A stretch of DNA of 64,000 bases from Pseudomonas jessenii (lineage in GTDB: Bacteria; Pseudomonadota; Gammaproteobacteria; Pseudomonadales; Pseudomonadaceae). Of this stretch, positions 19,432-27,666 are shown one piece after another (the first letter of the stretch is position 1; every line of letters begins with the position of its first letter). The position numbers were made by a program, and so were the translations under genes. The stretch spans positions 186,001 to 250,000 of the forward strand of contig NZ_NIWT01000005.1 in the NCBI RefSeq assembly GCF_002236115.1. The letters run 5' to 3'. The notes beneath the pieces were generated by a model. The model was given only the letters and a program-made list of their open reading frames with translations. It was not told the origin of the DNA and searched no databases.

Positions 19432-19490
19432 GGGATGCGCAACCGGTGGCGGGCTATTCAGCTATGACCTGTGCAGCGGGGATTCCGTTC

Positions 19491-19590
19491 TGTAGGAGCG
19501 AGCCTGCTCGCGATGGACTTGAGAGCACCACTGGGTGTCAGGTACCCAGTGTTATCGTTAACGACCATCGCGAGCAGGCTCGCTCCTACA
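19491..19590. repeat. REPIN (100-bp class) overlapping the thioesterase stop codon
   Basis: Arms TGTAGGAGCGAGCCTGCTCG and complement. The right arm covers 19566-19590, and the thioesterase stop (19586-19588) is the TAG within its TGTAGG. Confidence 0.92.
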
Positions 19591-19987
19591 CGCTGGCGTC
19601 GTCCTTGAACTGGTCCTTGACGTACTTGATCTCGGTCCGGCCGTGAGGCGCCGGCAAGCCGTCTTCACCGAGGTTCACGAACACCATTTTTTCAACGGTG
19701 AGAATGCTCTTGCGGGTGATCTTGTTGCGCACCTCGCACGTCAGGGTGATCGAAGTGCGGCCGAACTCGGTCGCCGTGATGCCCAGTTCGATGATGTCGC
19801 CCTGGCGCGAGGCGCTGACGAAATTGATTTCGGAAATGTACTTGGTGACCACACGCTGGTTGCCCAACTGAACGATGGCGTAGATCGCCGCCTCTTCGTC
19901 GATCCAGCGCAGCAGGCTACCGCCGAACAGCGTGCCGTTAGGGTTGAGGTCTTCGGGTTTTACCCATTTGCGGGTGTGGAAATTCAT
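19586..19987 (-). CDS. Acyl-CoA thioesterase, hotdog fold
   Basis: 133 aa. Hydrolyses acyl-CoA to acid plus CoA. The hotdog core motif PNGTLFGGSLLRWIDEEAAI carries the catalytic Asp/Glu region; VVTKYISEINFVSASRQGD and the following strands complete the fold (YciA/ACOT type). ATG at 19987 has AGGAG five bases away; a GTG two codons upstream is too close to that AGGAG. The stop codon lies inside a REPIN, so the C-terminus may have been reset by the insertion. Confidence 0.93.
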   Translation of the reverse strand: MNFHTRKWVKPEDLNPNGTLFGGSLLRWIDEEAAIYAIVQLGNQRVVTKYISEINFVSASRQGDIIELGITATEFGRTSITLTCEVRNKITRKSILTVEKMVFVNLGEDGLPAPHGRTEIKYVKDQFKDDASV

Positions 19988-20106
19988 GTTCACTCCTGAG
20001 CGTCTTGCCGAATGATGCCGACCATCATGGCAGAGCCCGACCTAGAGCTCTATTGAGCATCGTCTATGGTCTCGATTACCGTTCGGACATTGACCGACAG
20101 AAACGC

Positions 20107-20135
20107 TTTGGAAGATCGGCATAGCCCGCTATAAT
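20107..20135 (+). promoter_or_regulatory. Predicted sigma-70 promoter for ahcY
   Basis: TTTGGA (20107-20112), 17-bp spacer, consensus TATAAT (20130-20135). Start site expected near 20142, about 45 bases before the SAH riboswitch. Confidence 0.75.
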
Positions 20136-20187
20136 CGCCACCGTTTCAAAACGGTCATCTTCAATTGCTACCGTTTCCCGCCACCTG

Positions 20188-20281
20188 TCCGAGGGGCGCT
20201 GCAGCAGGTTTGACCTGTCAGGCTCGGATGGGGCGTTGCCTGGCCTTCACTGGCTGGACACTAAACGCACAACGGCGCCCA
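20188..20281 (+). ncRNA. SAH riboswitch
   Basis: Matches the S-adenosylhomocysteine aptamer known upstream of ahcY in pseudomonads. P1 pairs CCGAG (20189-20193) with CTCGG (20222-20226); the core GGGGCGCTGCAGC and GTCAGG lies between. A second stem pairs GGGGCGTTG (about 20230-20238) with CAACGGCGCCC (about 20270-20280). SAH binding turns ahcY on. Directly after it a small ATTCG/CGAAT hairpin (20281-20299) abuts the GGAGG ribosome binding site, a plausible part of the expression platform. Confidence 0.9.
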
Positions 20282-20310
20282 TTCGCATACATTACGAATG
20301 GAGGCTCTTC

Positions 20311-21720
20311 ATGAGCGCTGTTATCACGCCTGCAGATTTTAACGATTACAAAGTTGCCGACATGTCCCTGGCTGCCTGGGGCCGTCGCGAAACCATCATC
20401 GCCGAATCCGAAATGCCAGCCCTGATGGGTCTGCGCAACAAGTATTCCGCCGAGCAACCGCTCAAGGGCGCGAAGATCCTCGGCTGCATCCACATGACCA
20501 TTCAGACTGCCGTGCTGATCGAAACCCTGGTTGCCCTGGGTGCCGAAGTACGCTGGTCGTCCTGCAACATTTTCTCGACTCAGGACCAGGCTGCTGCTGC
20601 CATCGCCGCTGCCGGCATCCCGGTTTTCGCCTGGAAAGGTGAAACCGAACAAGAGTACGAGTGGTGCCTGGAGCAGACCATCCTCAAAGATGGCGCGCCT
20701 TGGGATGCCAACATGATCCTCGACGACGGCGGTGACCTGACCGAGCTGCTGCACAAGAAGTACCCACAGGTTCTGGACCGCGTCCACGGCGTGACCGAAG
20801 AAACCACCACCGGCGTTCACCGCCTGCTGGACATGCTGGCCAAGGGCGAGCTGAAAATCCCGGCCATCAACGTCAACGACTCGGTGACCAAGAGCAAGAA
20901 CGACAACAAGTACGGCTGCCGTCACAGCCTGAACGATGCGATCAAGCGCGGCACCGACCACCTGCTGTCCGGCAAGCAAGCGCTGGTCATCGGCTACGGC
21001 GACGTGGGCAAGGGTTCGGCCCAGTCCCTGCGTCAGGAAGGCATGATCGTCAAGGTTTCCGAAGTCGACCCGATCTGCGCCATGCAAGCCTGCATGGACG
21101 GTTTCGAAGTGGTTTCGCCGTTCATCGACGGTATCAACAACGGAACTGAAGCAAGCATCGACAAGGCATTGCTGGGCAAGATCGACCTGATCGTGACCAC
21201 CACCGGTAACGTCAATGTTTGCGACTCGAACATGCTCAAGGCCCTGAAGAAGCGTGCCGTTGTCTGCAACATCGGCCACTTCGACAACGAAATCGACACC
21301 GCTTTCATGCGCAAGAACTGGGCATGGGAAGAAGTGAAGCCGCAGGTTCACAAGATCCACCGTACCGGCGCTGGCGATTTCGACCCACAGAACGACGACT
21401 ACCTGATCCTGCTGGCCGAAGGCCGTCTGGTTAACCTGGGTAACGCCACCGGCCACCCGAGCCGTATCATGGACGGTTCGTTCGCCAACCAGGTTCTGGC
21501 CCAGATCTTCCTGTTCGGCCAGAAGTACGCCGACCTGTCGCCAGCCCAGAAAGCCGAGCGCCTGACCGTTGAAGTACTGCCGAAGAAACTCGACGAAGAA
21601 GTGGCCCTGGAAATGGTCCGTGGCTTCGGCGGCGTAGTGACTCAACTGACCAAGACCCAGGCCGACTACATCGGCGTGACCGTTGAAGGTCCGTTCAAGC
21701 CGCACGCCTACCGCTACTGA
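20311..21720 (+). CDS. ahcY: S-adenosylhomocysteine hydrolase
   Basis: 469 aa. Splits SAH into adenosine and homocysteine, relieving product inhibition of methyltransferases. NAD-binding GYGDVGKGSAQSLR (about residues 229-242), substrate motifs NIFSTQDQAAAAIA and NVNDSVTKSKNDNKYGCRHS, and the C-terminal ending FKPHAYRY. ATG at 20311 has GGAGG seven bases upstream; the longer open frame from 20236 is riboswitch sequence. Regulated by the upstream SAH riboswitch. Confidence 0.98.
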   Translation: MSAVITPADFNDYKVADMSLAAWGRRETIIAESEMPALMGLRNKYSAEQPLKGAKILGCIHMTIQTAVLIETLVALGAEVRWSSCNIFSTQDQAAAAIAAAGIPVFAWKGETEQEYEWCLEQTILKDGAPWDANMILDDGGDLTELLHKKYPQVLDRVHGVTEETTTGVHRLLDMLAKGELKIPAINVNDSVTKSKNDNKYGCRHSLNDAIKRGTDHLLSGKQALVIGYGDVGKGSAQSLRQEGMIVKVSEVDPICAMQACMDGFEVVSPFIDGINNGTEASIDKALLGKIDLIVTTTGNVNVCDSNMLKALKKRAVVCNIGHFDNEIDTAFMRKNWAWEEVKPQVHKIHRTGAGDFDPQNDDYLILLAEGRLVNLGNATGHPSRIMDGSFANQVLAQIFLFGQKYADLSPAQKAERLTVEVLPKKLDEEVALEMVRGFGGVVTQLTKTQADYIGVTVEGPFKPHAYRY

Positions 21721-21737
21721 TAGACCGGCTTTTCCTG

Positions 21738-21837
21738 TGTAGGAGCGAGCTCGCTCGCGATGGACGTCAACGATAACGCGTGCTGTCTGGATGAACGCGT
21801 TGCCTTGATGTTTTTCGCGAGCAAGCTCGCTCCTACA
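21738..21837. repeat. REPIN (100-bp class)
   Basis: TGTAGGAGCGAGCTCGCTCG and complement with the centre GTCAACGATAACGCG, between ahcY and metF. Confidence 0.9.
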
Positions 21838-21878
21838 GGGGGCCAGCGTCCGCCTTATGAGTTTCCAAGGATATGACC

Positions 21879-22724
21879 ATGTCCCAAGAACGTCGCTACA
21901 GCTTCGAGTTCTTCCCTACGAAGACCGATGCTGGGCATGAAAAGCTGCTCGCCACTGCTCGCCAGCTGGCCATCTACAACCCCGATTTCTTCTCCTGCAC
22001 CTACGGCGCCGGCGGTTCGACCCGCGATCGCACGCTGAACACCGTGCTGCAGCTCGAAAGCGAAGTCAAAATCCCTGCCGCTCCGCACCTGTCCTGCGTG
22101 GGCGATAGCAAGGACGACCTGCGCGGCCTGCTGGCCCAGTACAAGGCTGCCGGCATCAAGCGTATCGTCGCCCTGCGCGGTGACCTGCCTTCGGGCATGG
22201 GCATGGCCAGCGGTGAGTTGCGCCACGCCAATGACCTGGTTGAATTCATTCGTGAAGAAACCGGTGATCATTTCCACATCGAAGTCGCCGCTTACCCGGA
22301 AATGCATCCGCAAGCGCGCAATTTCGAAGACGATGTGGCCAACTTCGTGCGCAAGGCCAACGCTGGCGCCGACAGTGCGATCACCCAGTACTTCTTCAAC
22401 GCCGACTGTTATTTCTACTTCGTCGAACGCGTGCGGGCGCTGGGCGTGAACATCCCGATCGTGCCGGGTATCATGCCGATCACCAACTACAGCAAGCTGG
22501 CGCGCTTCTCCGATGCCTGCGGTGCGGAAATCCCGCGCTGGATCCGCAAGCAACTGGAAGCCTATGGCGACGACACCCAGAGCATTCAGCGCTTTGGCGA
22601 ACAGGTCATCACCGAGATGTGCGAACAACTGCTGCAGGGTGGCGCTCCAGGGCTGCACTTCTACACGCTGAACCAGGCCGAAGCGAGCCTGGCGGTGTGG
22701 AACAACCTGAAGTTGCCGCGTTAA
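21879..22724 (+). CDS. metF: 5,10-methylenetetrahydrofolate reductase
   Basis: 281 aa flavoprotein reducing methylene-THF to 5-methyl-THF, the methyl donor for methionine synthesis. Motifs: YSFEFFPTKT at the N-terminus, TYGAGGSTRD, and IVALRGDLPSGMG for FAD/folate binding. The second ATG (21879) has AAGGA at proper spacing; the first ATG (21873) is too close. Follows ahcY across a REPIN and completes the local methyl cycle gene set with metK. Confidence 0.96.
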   Translation: MSQERRYSFEFFPTKTDAGHEKLLATARQLAIYNPDFFSCTYGAGGSTRDRTLNTVLQLESEVKIPAAPHLSCVGDSKDDLRGLLAQYKAAGIKRIVALRGDLPSGMGMASGELRHANDLVEFIREETGDHFHIEVAAYPEMHPQARNFEDDVANFVRKANAGADSAITQYFFNADCYFYFVERVRALGVNIPIVPGIMPITNYSKLARFSDACGAEIPRWIRKQLEAYGDDTQSIQRFGEQVITEMCEQLLQGGAPGLHFYTLNQAEASLAVWNNLKLPR

Positions 22725-22744
22725 AAAGTCGTTGAAGCACGATT

Positions 22745-22821
22745 AAAAGATCGCAGCCTGCGGCAGCGCCTACAACGGAATGTTAAATCCCGTAGGAGCT
22801 GTCGCAGGCTGCGATCTTTTT
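22745..22821. repeat. Inverted repeat of the GATCGCAGCCTGCGGCAG family
   Basis: Arms AAAGATCGCAGCCTGCG and CGCAGGCTGCGATCTTTTT flank GCGCCTACAACGG...CCGTAGGAGC. A third intergenic repeat family; its terminal T-run lets it act as a terminator for metF. Confidence 0.8.
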
Positions 22822-22917
22822 GCTTTCAACGCACTATTAATGTGCAGCAATCCACGGAGTTAGAGCATCTGCGGTCAGTTTCTGGCTCTTTCCGGTTTCT
22901 CGTCGTAATCTCAGCCT

Positions 22918-23733
22918 ATGCCTTTGATCACGCAGTTAATCGCCGTGCTTGTCTTCACTTGCCTGAGCTTCGCCGCCCGGGGCGAGAAGCTGCGCATTGT
23001 CACGGAGCCTTGGGCGCCCTATGTGTACGAAGACAACGGCAAATCCCTGGGCCTGGACTACGAAACCACCGCCATTGTCTTCAAGCGCCTGGGCATCGAA
23101 GTGGAGTGGCAGTTCCTGCCATGGAAACGCTGCTTGTCGATGCTTGAAACAGGCCAGGCCGACGGCGCCCTGGACATCTTTCACAGCGACGAACGCGAAG
23201 CGACGCTGCTCTACCCCAGCGAACCGCTCTCGGAAGTCCAGTTCGTGATGTTCTACGCCAATGACCGGCCCCACCCGTTTCGCAGCCTCGATGACTTGCG
23301 CGGCCTGACCATCGGCACCTCGCCGGGTTACCTGTACAGCAAGGACTTCAGCGATTCGACACTGTTCACCCGCGAGCCGGCCCCCACCCATGAAGCCAAC
23401 TTCGGCAAACTGGTACGCGGGCGAATTGACCTGCTGATCACCGACCGCCGGGTCGGCCAGCATTTGCTCGACGAACTGGGCATCCGCGACAAGATCACCG
23501 AAAACCCCACGGTCATCAGCCAGCAAAGCCAGTTTCTCGCGGTCCGGCGCAATGCGGGCATGGATCTGCTGGTGCAACGTTTCGGCGCCGAACTCAAGCG
23601 CTTCAAGCGCGAGCCCGCCTACGCTGAACTGAGCGCCCGCTACGGCGCGGAACCGGCAGCCAGCGTGAAGTCTGAAAAGGCCACGGCCGCCACGGAAAAA
23701 ACCGTTGAGCAGCAGGAAAGCGGCGCGCAGTGA
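22918..23733 (+). CDS. Periplasmic solute-binding protein family 3 (amino-acid type)
   Basis: 271 aa. Signal peptide of about 22 residues, then an SBP_bac_3 fold: LRIVTEPWAPYVYEDNGKSL, GLDYETTAIVFKRLG, the hinge segment TIGTSPGYLYSKDF. No permease or ATPase gene is adjacent, so it is an orphan binding protein. The last 30 residues are Glu/Lys/Ala-rich and probably disordered. Ligand unknown. Confidence 0.85.
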   Translation: MPLITQLIAVLVFTCLSFAARGEKLRIVTEPWAPYVYEDNGKSLGLDYETTAIVFKRLGIEVEWQFLPWKRCLSMLETGQADGALDIFHSDEREATLLYPSEPLSEVQFVMFYANDRPHPFRSLDDLRGLTIGTSPGYLYSKDFSDSTLFTREPAPTHEANFGKLVRGRIDLLITDRRVGQHLLDELGIRDKITENPTVISQQSQFLAVRRNAGMDLLVQRFGAELKRFKREPAYAELSARYGAEPAASVKSEKATAATEKTVEQQESGAQ

Positions 23734-23955
23734 TAGCTCTGTTATACTCCGGCCTTCCCGCCAGGCTCACGCCCGGACGCTCGGAATCGTTAAAGGCATC
23801 TCAACCCCGCTACTGCGCAGCTTTCAGCCCGCGCGAGCGCTTGCAGACGAGCCTTCGAAACCCAGCAGGACCGGACGGGATTGCGTCCTCTTAAACGCCA
23901 TTCGCGCCAGGCAAGACTCCCATTGGGCCAAGCCCTAACTAGAACAGGATTACTC
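23734..23955 (+). promoter_or_regulatory. Promoter and long leader of the DEAD-box helicase gene
   Basis: A good -10 (TTATACT) lies at about 23741-23747, so the mRNA probably has a leader of about 200 nt. Cold-regulated helicase genes often have such leaders. I see no defined riboswitch and no credible -35. Confidence 0.45.
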
Positions 23956-25824
23956 ATGTCCTTTGCTTCCCTCGGTCTCTCCGAGGCTTTAGTCCGCGCC
24001 ATCGAGGCGGCGGGCTATACCGAGCCTACTCCGGTGCAACAGCGGGCCATTCCCGCCGTGTTGCAAGGTCGCGACCTGATGGTCGCGGCACAGACAGGTA
24101 CTGGTAAAACCGGCGGTTTCGCCCTTCCGATCCTGGAGCGGTTGTTCCCCAACGGTCATCCGGACAAGTCCCAACGTCACGGCCCGCGCCAACCGCGCGT
24201 ACTGGTCCTGACCCCGACTCGCGAACTCGCCGCGCAAGTGCATGAAAGCTTCAAGGTCTATGCCCGTGACCTGAAGTTCGTCAGCGCCTGCATCTTCGGC
24301 GGTGTCGGCATGAACCCGCAGGTTCAGGCCATGTCCCGCGGCGTAGACGTGCTGGTGGCCTGCCCTGGCCGCCTGCTCGACCTGGCCGGCCAAGGCAGCG
24401 TCGATCTGTCCCACGTGGAAATCCTCGTGCTGGACGAAGCCGACCGCATGCTCGACATGGGCTTCGTCCATGACGTGAAAAAGGTCCTGGCCCGTCTGCC
24501 GGCCAAACGCCAGAACCTGCTGTTCTCGGCGACCTTCTCCAAGGACATCACCGACCTCGCCGGCAAGCTGCTGCACAACCCGGAACGCATCGAAGTCACG
24601 CCGCCAAACACCACGGTCGAGCGTATCGAGCAACGCGTATTCCGCCTGCCGGCCAGCCACAAGCGCGCCTTGCTGGCCCACCTGATCACCGCTGGCGCCT
24701 GGGAACAGGTACTGGTGTTCACCCGCACCAAACACGGCGCCAACCGCCTGGCCGAGTACCTGGACAAGCACGGCCTGAGCGCCGTCGCGATCCACGGCAA
24801 CAAGAGCCAGAACGCCCGCACCAAAGCCCTGGCCGACTTCAAGGCCGGCACTGTGCGCATCCTGGTGGCCACCGACATCGCCGCCCGCGGCCTGGACATC
24901 GACCAGTTGCCACATGTGGTCAACTTCGAACTGCCGAATGTTGATGAAGACTACGTACACCGTATCGGCCGTACCGGCCGTGCCGGTCGTTCGGGCGAGG
25001 CGATTTCGCTGGTAGCCCCGGACGAAGAAAAACTGCTGAAAAGCATCGAACGCATGACCAAGCAGAAAATCGCCGACGGCGACCTGATGGGCTTCGATGC
25101 AAGCACCATCGAGGCGGAAAAGCCTGAAGTGCGCGAGCGTCCGGACATGCGCAACCCGCGCAATCCACGTGGCCCGCGCGGCGACGGTCCGAACGGCAGC
25201 GGTGGCGGCGGTGGTCGCAAGGACAAAGGCAAGGACAAGGGCAAGGAAAAACCGGCTGGCGAACGCGGTGAGCGCCCGGCCCGTCAGCAGAAACCACGTG
25301 AAGGCACTCCGGCTCGCGAACAGCGTCCGTCGCAACCTCCTCGTGCCGCTGCTGACCGCGCCCCGGACGAGTTCCTGGACGACGATATCGATAACTTCGG
25401 TAACCGCGTCGACTACGTGCCGCAGCAGAAGCCCGCGCAAGGCCGTGGCCGTCGCCCGGGTGCTCCGGCACAAGGCACCGCGGCAGGTTCGGGCGCTCCA
25501 CGTTCCGGCAAGCCACAAGGTCGCCAGAACGGTCCCCGCAACAGCGATGGCGCCAGCACCGGCACTCCGCCAGCCAAGCGTAACGGCCCTCGCAGTGGCG
25601 CACCGCGCGACGGCCAGGCCCGTCGCGAAGATTCGCGCAATCGCCGTCCGGCCCGTGACGACCAGCCACGTTCGGAACCTGCCGTACAGAACCCGCGTGG
25701 CCCGGCGCCGAAGATCATGCACAAGGAGTCGAAGGCGGATCGCTTCCCGACACCTGAGCAGCTGGATCAACTGCCAAGCCGTCCTCGTGGTGAGAAACCA
25801 GCGCTGCTGACCCGCAATCGCTGA
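23956..25824 (+). CDS. rhlE: DEAD-box ATP-dependent RNA helicase (RhlE type)
   Basis: 622 aa. RNA unwinding in ribosome assembly or RNA decay. Complete helicase core: Q motif (TEPTPVQQRAIP), AQTGTGKT, PTRELAAQ, DEADRMLDMGF, SAT, VATDIAARGLDI and HRIGRTGRAGR. From about residue 385 a 235-residue tail rich in Arg, Gly, Pro, Lys and Gln follows (GGGGGRKDKGKDKGKEKPA), disordered and RNA-binding in character. ATG at 23956 has ACAGGATTACTC upstream; earlier in-frame codons are leader. The helicase family is certain; which RhlE paralogue is less so. Confidence 0.93.
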   Translation: MSFASLGLSEALVRAIEAAGYTEPTPVQQRAIPAVLQGRDLMVAAQTGTGKTGGFALPILERLFPNGHPDKSQRHGPRQPRVLVLTPTRELAAQVHESFKVYARDLKFVSACIFGGVGMNPQVQAMSRGVDVLVACPGRLLDLAGQGSVDLSHVEILVLDEADRMLDMGFVHDVKKVLARLPAKRQNLLFSATFSKDITDLAGKLLHNPERIEVTPPNTTVERIEQRVFRLPASHKRALLAHLITAGAWEQVLVFTRTKHGANRLAEYLDKHGLSAVAIHGNKSQNARTKALADFKAGTVRILVATDIAARGLDIDQLPHVVNFELPNVDEDYVHRIGRTGRAGRSGEAISLVAPDEEKLLKSIERMTKQKIADGDLMGFDASTIEAEKPEVRERPDMRNPRNPRGPRGDGPNGSGGGGGRKDKGKDKGKEKPAGERGERPARQQKPREGTPAREQRPSQPPRAAADRAPDEFLDDDIDNFGNRVDYVPQQKPAQGRGRRPGAPAQGTAAGSGAPRSGKPQGRQNGPRNSDGASTGTPPAKRNGPRSGAPRDGQARREDSRNRRPARDDQPRSEPAVQNPRGPAPKIMHKESKADRFPTPEQLDQLPSRPRGEKPALLTRNR

Positions 25825-25838
25825 GTTATCGCTGCAAT

Positions 25839-25878
25839 GAAAAATGCCCCTGATCGCGAGATCAGGGGCATTTTTTAT
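25839..25878 (+). terminator. Rho-independent terminator of rhlE
   Basis: Perfect CCCCTGATC / GATCAGGGG stem followed by CATTTTTT, 15 bp after the stop; bidirectional in form (AAAAATG on the left). Confidence 0.92.
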
Positions 25879-25892
25879 GGCTGATGAAATCC

Positions 25893-25992
25893 TGTAGGAG
25901 CGAGCCTGCTCGCGATGGTCGTCAACGATAACGCTGGAAGCCTGATGCTCCGCGGCGCTCTCAGGTCTATCGCGAGCAGGCTCGCTCCTACA
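25893..25992. repeat. REPIN (100-bp class)
   Basis: TGTAGGAGCGAGCCTGCTCG and complement, centre GTCAACGATAACGC, between rhlE and yceI. Confidence 0.9.
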
Positions 25993-26001
25993 GTCTCAGC
26001 A

Positions 26002-26589
26002 TTACTTCGCTTTTACACCTTCAAAGGTCACGTACATCTCAACCGCATCGGACGATGGGCCCAGGTCTTTCTGCTTGCCGAAGTCGGAACGCTTGAGGCT
26101 GAAAGTACCCTCGAAGCCTGCACGGTAGCCGCCCCATGGATCCTTGCCTTCACCCAGGAAGGTAGCCTTGACCACGATTGGTTTGGTTACACCGAGGATA
26201 GTCAGGTCGCCAGCTACATCGGCAGTGTCCTTGCCAGCGGCGTTTTTGCCGGTGGGTTTGACGCTGGTGGAAACGAACGTGGCTTTGCTGCCGTTCAGGA
26301 AGTCTTTGCTGGAGATGTGCTTGTCACGCTCGGCGTTGTTGGTGAAAACGCTGGCGGTGTTCACGTTGAACTCGATCTTGCTGTCTTCAGGCTTGGCAGC
26401 GTCGAAGCTGAACTTGCCGTCGATGTCCTTGAAAGTACCGGTGATGAAGCTGTAGCCCAGGTGGCTGATCTTGAAGTCAACGAAGGCGTGCTGGCCTTCT
26501 TTGTCGACCACGTAGTCAGCGGCCATGGCGTTACCGGCGGACAACAGGGCGGAACTGATTGCCAGAGCGGCCAGAGTCTTTTTCAACAT
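26002..26589 (-). CDS. yceI: YceI-family periplasmic protein
   Basis: 195 aa. Signal peptide MLKKTLAALAISSALLSAG up to AMAADY. The YceI lipocalin-like barrel motifs are DKEGQHAFVDFKISHLGYS, the TGTFKDIDGKFSFD block, and GDLTILGVTKPIVVKATFLG. The family binds long polyprenyl/isoprenoid quinones in the periplasm and is base- or stress-induced in E. coli. Lies 32 bp after the cytochrome b gene, the usual yceJ-yceI order. Confidence 0.93.
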   Translation of the reverse strand: MLKKTLAALAISSALLSAGNAMAADYVVDKEGQHAFVDFKISHLGYSFITGTFKDIDGKFSFDAAKPEDSKIEFNVNTASVFTNNAERDKHISSKDFLNGSKATFVSTSVKPTGKNAAGKDTADVAGDLTILGVTKPIVVKATFLGEGKDPWGGYRAGFEGTFSLKRSDFGKQKDLGPSSDAVEMYVTFEGVKAK

Positions 26590-26621
26590 GCTTTGTTTTC
26601 CTTTGGAGTCGAGGTTGAACT

Positions 26622-27173
26622 TCAGGCTTTGCGACCCAGCATTCGCTTGAGGGTCACATCACGGTCGATAAAGTGGTGCTTCAATGCTGCCAACGCATGG
26701 AGGCCGGAAAAAATTACCAGCACCCACGCCAGGTAGAGGTGAATCACGCCAGCGGTATCTGCCTGGTCCGGCAGTCCGGATACCAGCGCAGGGACTTCAA
26801 ACAAGCCAAACACCGGGATACCGACACCTTCTGCAGTGGAAATCAGGTAACCGGCAATCATCACAGCGAACAGACTGAGGTACAGAAAGCCATGGCCGAA
26901 ATGGGCGCCCAAGCGCGTCATGCGGCTGTAGCTGGCCAGGGTTGGCGGCGGTGGGCTGATGAAGCGCCACAGCACCCGCAGCAGCATCACACCCAGCAAC
27001 ACCAGGCCGATACTCTTGTGCAGGTCCGGCGCGTCTTTGCGCCAGGTGCTGTAGTAGTCGAGCCCGACCATCCACAGCCCAAGCGCGAACAGACCGAAGA
27101 CCGCCAGTGCCACAACCCAGTGAATGACGATACTGACCCAGCCATAGCGGGAGGTAGAGTTACGTAGCTGCAT
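26622..27173 (-). CDS. yceJ: Cytochrome b561-type membrane protein (YceJ)
   Basis: 183 aa with four membrane helices and haem-ligand histidines placed as in b561: VIHWVVALAVFG, DLHKSIGLVLLGVMLLRV, FGHGFLYLSLFAVMIAGY, VIHLYLAWVLVIFSGLHALAALKHHF. Probably exchanges electrons between quinol and the periplasm, working with YceI. ATG at 27173. An AT-rich stretch upstream (27181-27330) would hold its promoter. Confidence 0.92.
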   Translation of the reverse strand: MQLRNSTSRYGWVSIVIHWVVALAVFGLFALGLWMVGLDYYSTWRKDAPDLHKSIGLVLLGVMLLRVLWRFISPPPPTLASYSRMTRLGAHFGHGFLYLSLFAVMIAGYLISTAEGVGIPVFGLFEVPALVSGLPDQADTAGVIHLYLAWVLVIFSGLHALAALKHHFIDRDVTLKRMLGRKA

Positions 27174-27388
27174 TGCCTAGATCCTGTAAGTGCTGGCCCA
27201 AGACTATCGAGTTATCTATCGAATTAAAGCGGAAAAATTTGCTTTGAAATATCGAAAAATGCGATCAAGAGTCTGAAGCCTGCGAGTTAAGGAAAGATTA
27301 AACGCGAAATTGTGAGAAAAAGTGAATACAAACCGGAGAACACCTGTATCAAAAGGTTTATTCGATTCTGGTCCAGGTTTTTCTCCAG

Positions 27389-27520
27389 GCAAAAAAAACG
27401 CGGCCCTTGAGCCGCGTTTTTTTCGCCTGAGCGTTGCTGAGCCTTGGTGTCAGTGGCCCCACTGCTCTCCGATTCAACATTTTTGACCGGTGCCGTCCTG
27501 GCAGGCTCCGCCCTCCCCGA
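27389..27520 (-). pseudogene. Degenerate copy of the 3' end and terminator of the flavin oxidase gene
   Basis: Read on the minus strand, 27505-27437 encodes PARTAPVKNVESESSGATDT plus KAQ. This matches the C-terminus of the flavin oxidase at 28321 (PAKTPVKKAETAKK...ATDTVTKAQ). The stop TAA has become CAA, but the following TCAGG and the GCGG-rich terminator with its T-run (27391-27423) are conserved with 28277-28312. No start or upstream coding sequence is present. It is a partial duplicate, not a gene. Confidence 0.75.
27391..27424 (-). terminator. Terminator copy A (AAAAACGCGGC/GCCGCGTTTTT)
   Basis: CGCGGCCCTTGAGCCGCG stem with T-runs on both sides. Homologous to the flavin oxidase terminator 890 bp away. 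It may now insulate yceJ from upstream transcription. Confidence 0.85.
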
Positions 27521-27587
27521 TCCAGACACCTGATGGCTGCCGCTTCCTTGTCTGCTTCACGTAACCTTCAACGGTTTTTTCATTAAA

Positions 27588-27655
27588 GCGATACATATGT
27601 ATCGCCATTTCCGTAGTTGAACTTGGTTCAATGTGGGTTCAACAGCTCATTGAAC
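27588..27655. promoter_or_regulatory. Palindrome plus TTGAAC/GTTCAA hexamer cluster
   Basis: GCGATACATATGTATCGC (27588-27605) is a perfect 18-bp palindrome. It is followed by TTGAAC at 27617, GTTCAA at 27626, GTTCAA at 27637 and TTGAAC at 27650, making two inverted pairs. It lies just upstream of the lectin remnant start (27667). It looks like an operator region; the binding protein is unknown. Confidence 0.45.
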
Positions 27656-27666
27656 AATGAAAAAAC

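Noticed and set aside
20218..21705. 495-codon minus-strand frame opposite ahcY
   Set aside because: Shadow of a conserved enzyme; it also runs through the riboswitch.
23989..25770. 593-codon minus-strand open frame opposite rhlE
   Set aside because: Mirror of the DEAD-box gene with Val/Ala/Arg-rich composition; shadow frame.
27287..27529. 80-codon minus-strand frame
   Set aside because: It is the degenerate copy of the flavin oxidase 3' end running through its terminator; no start signal.
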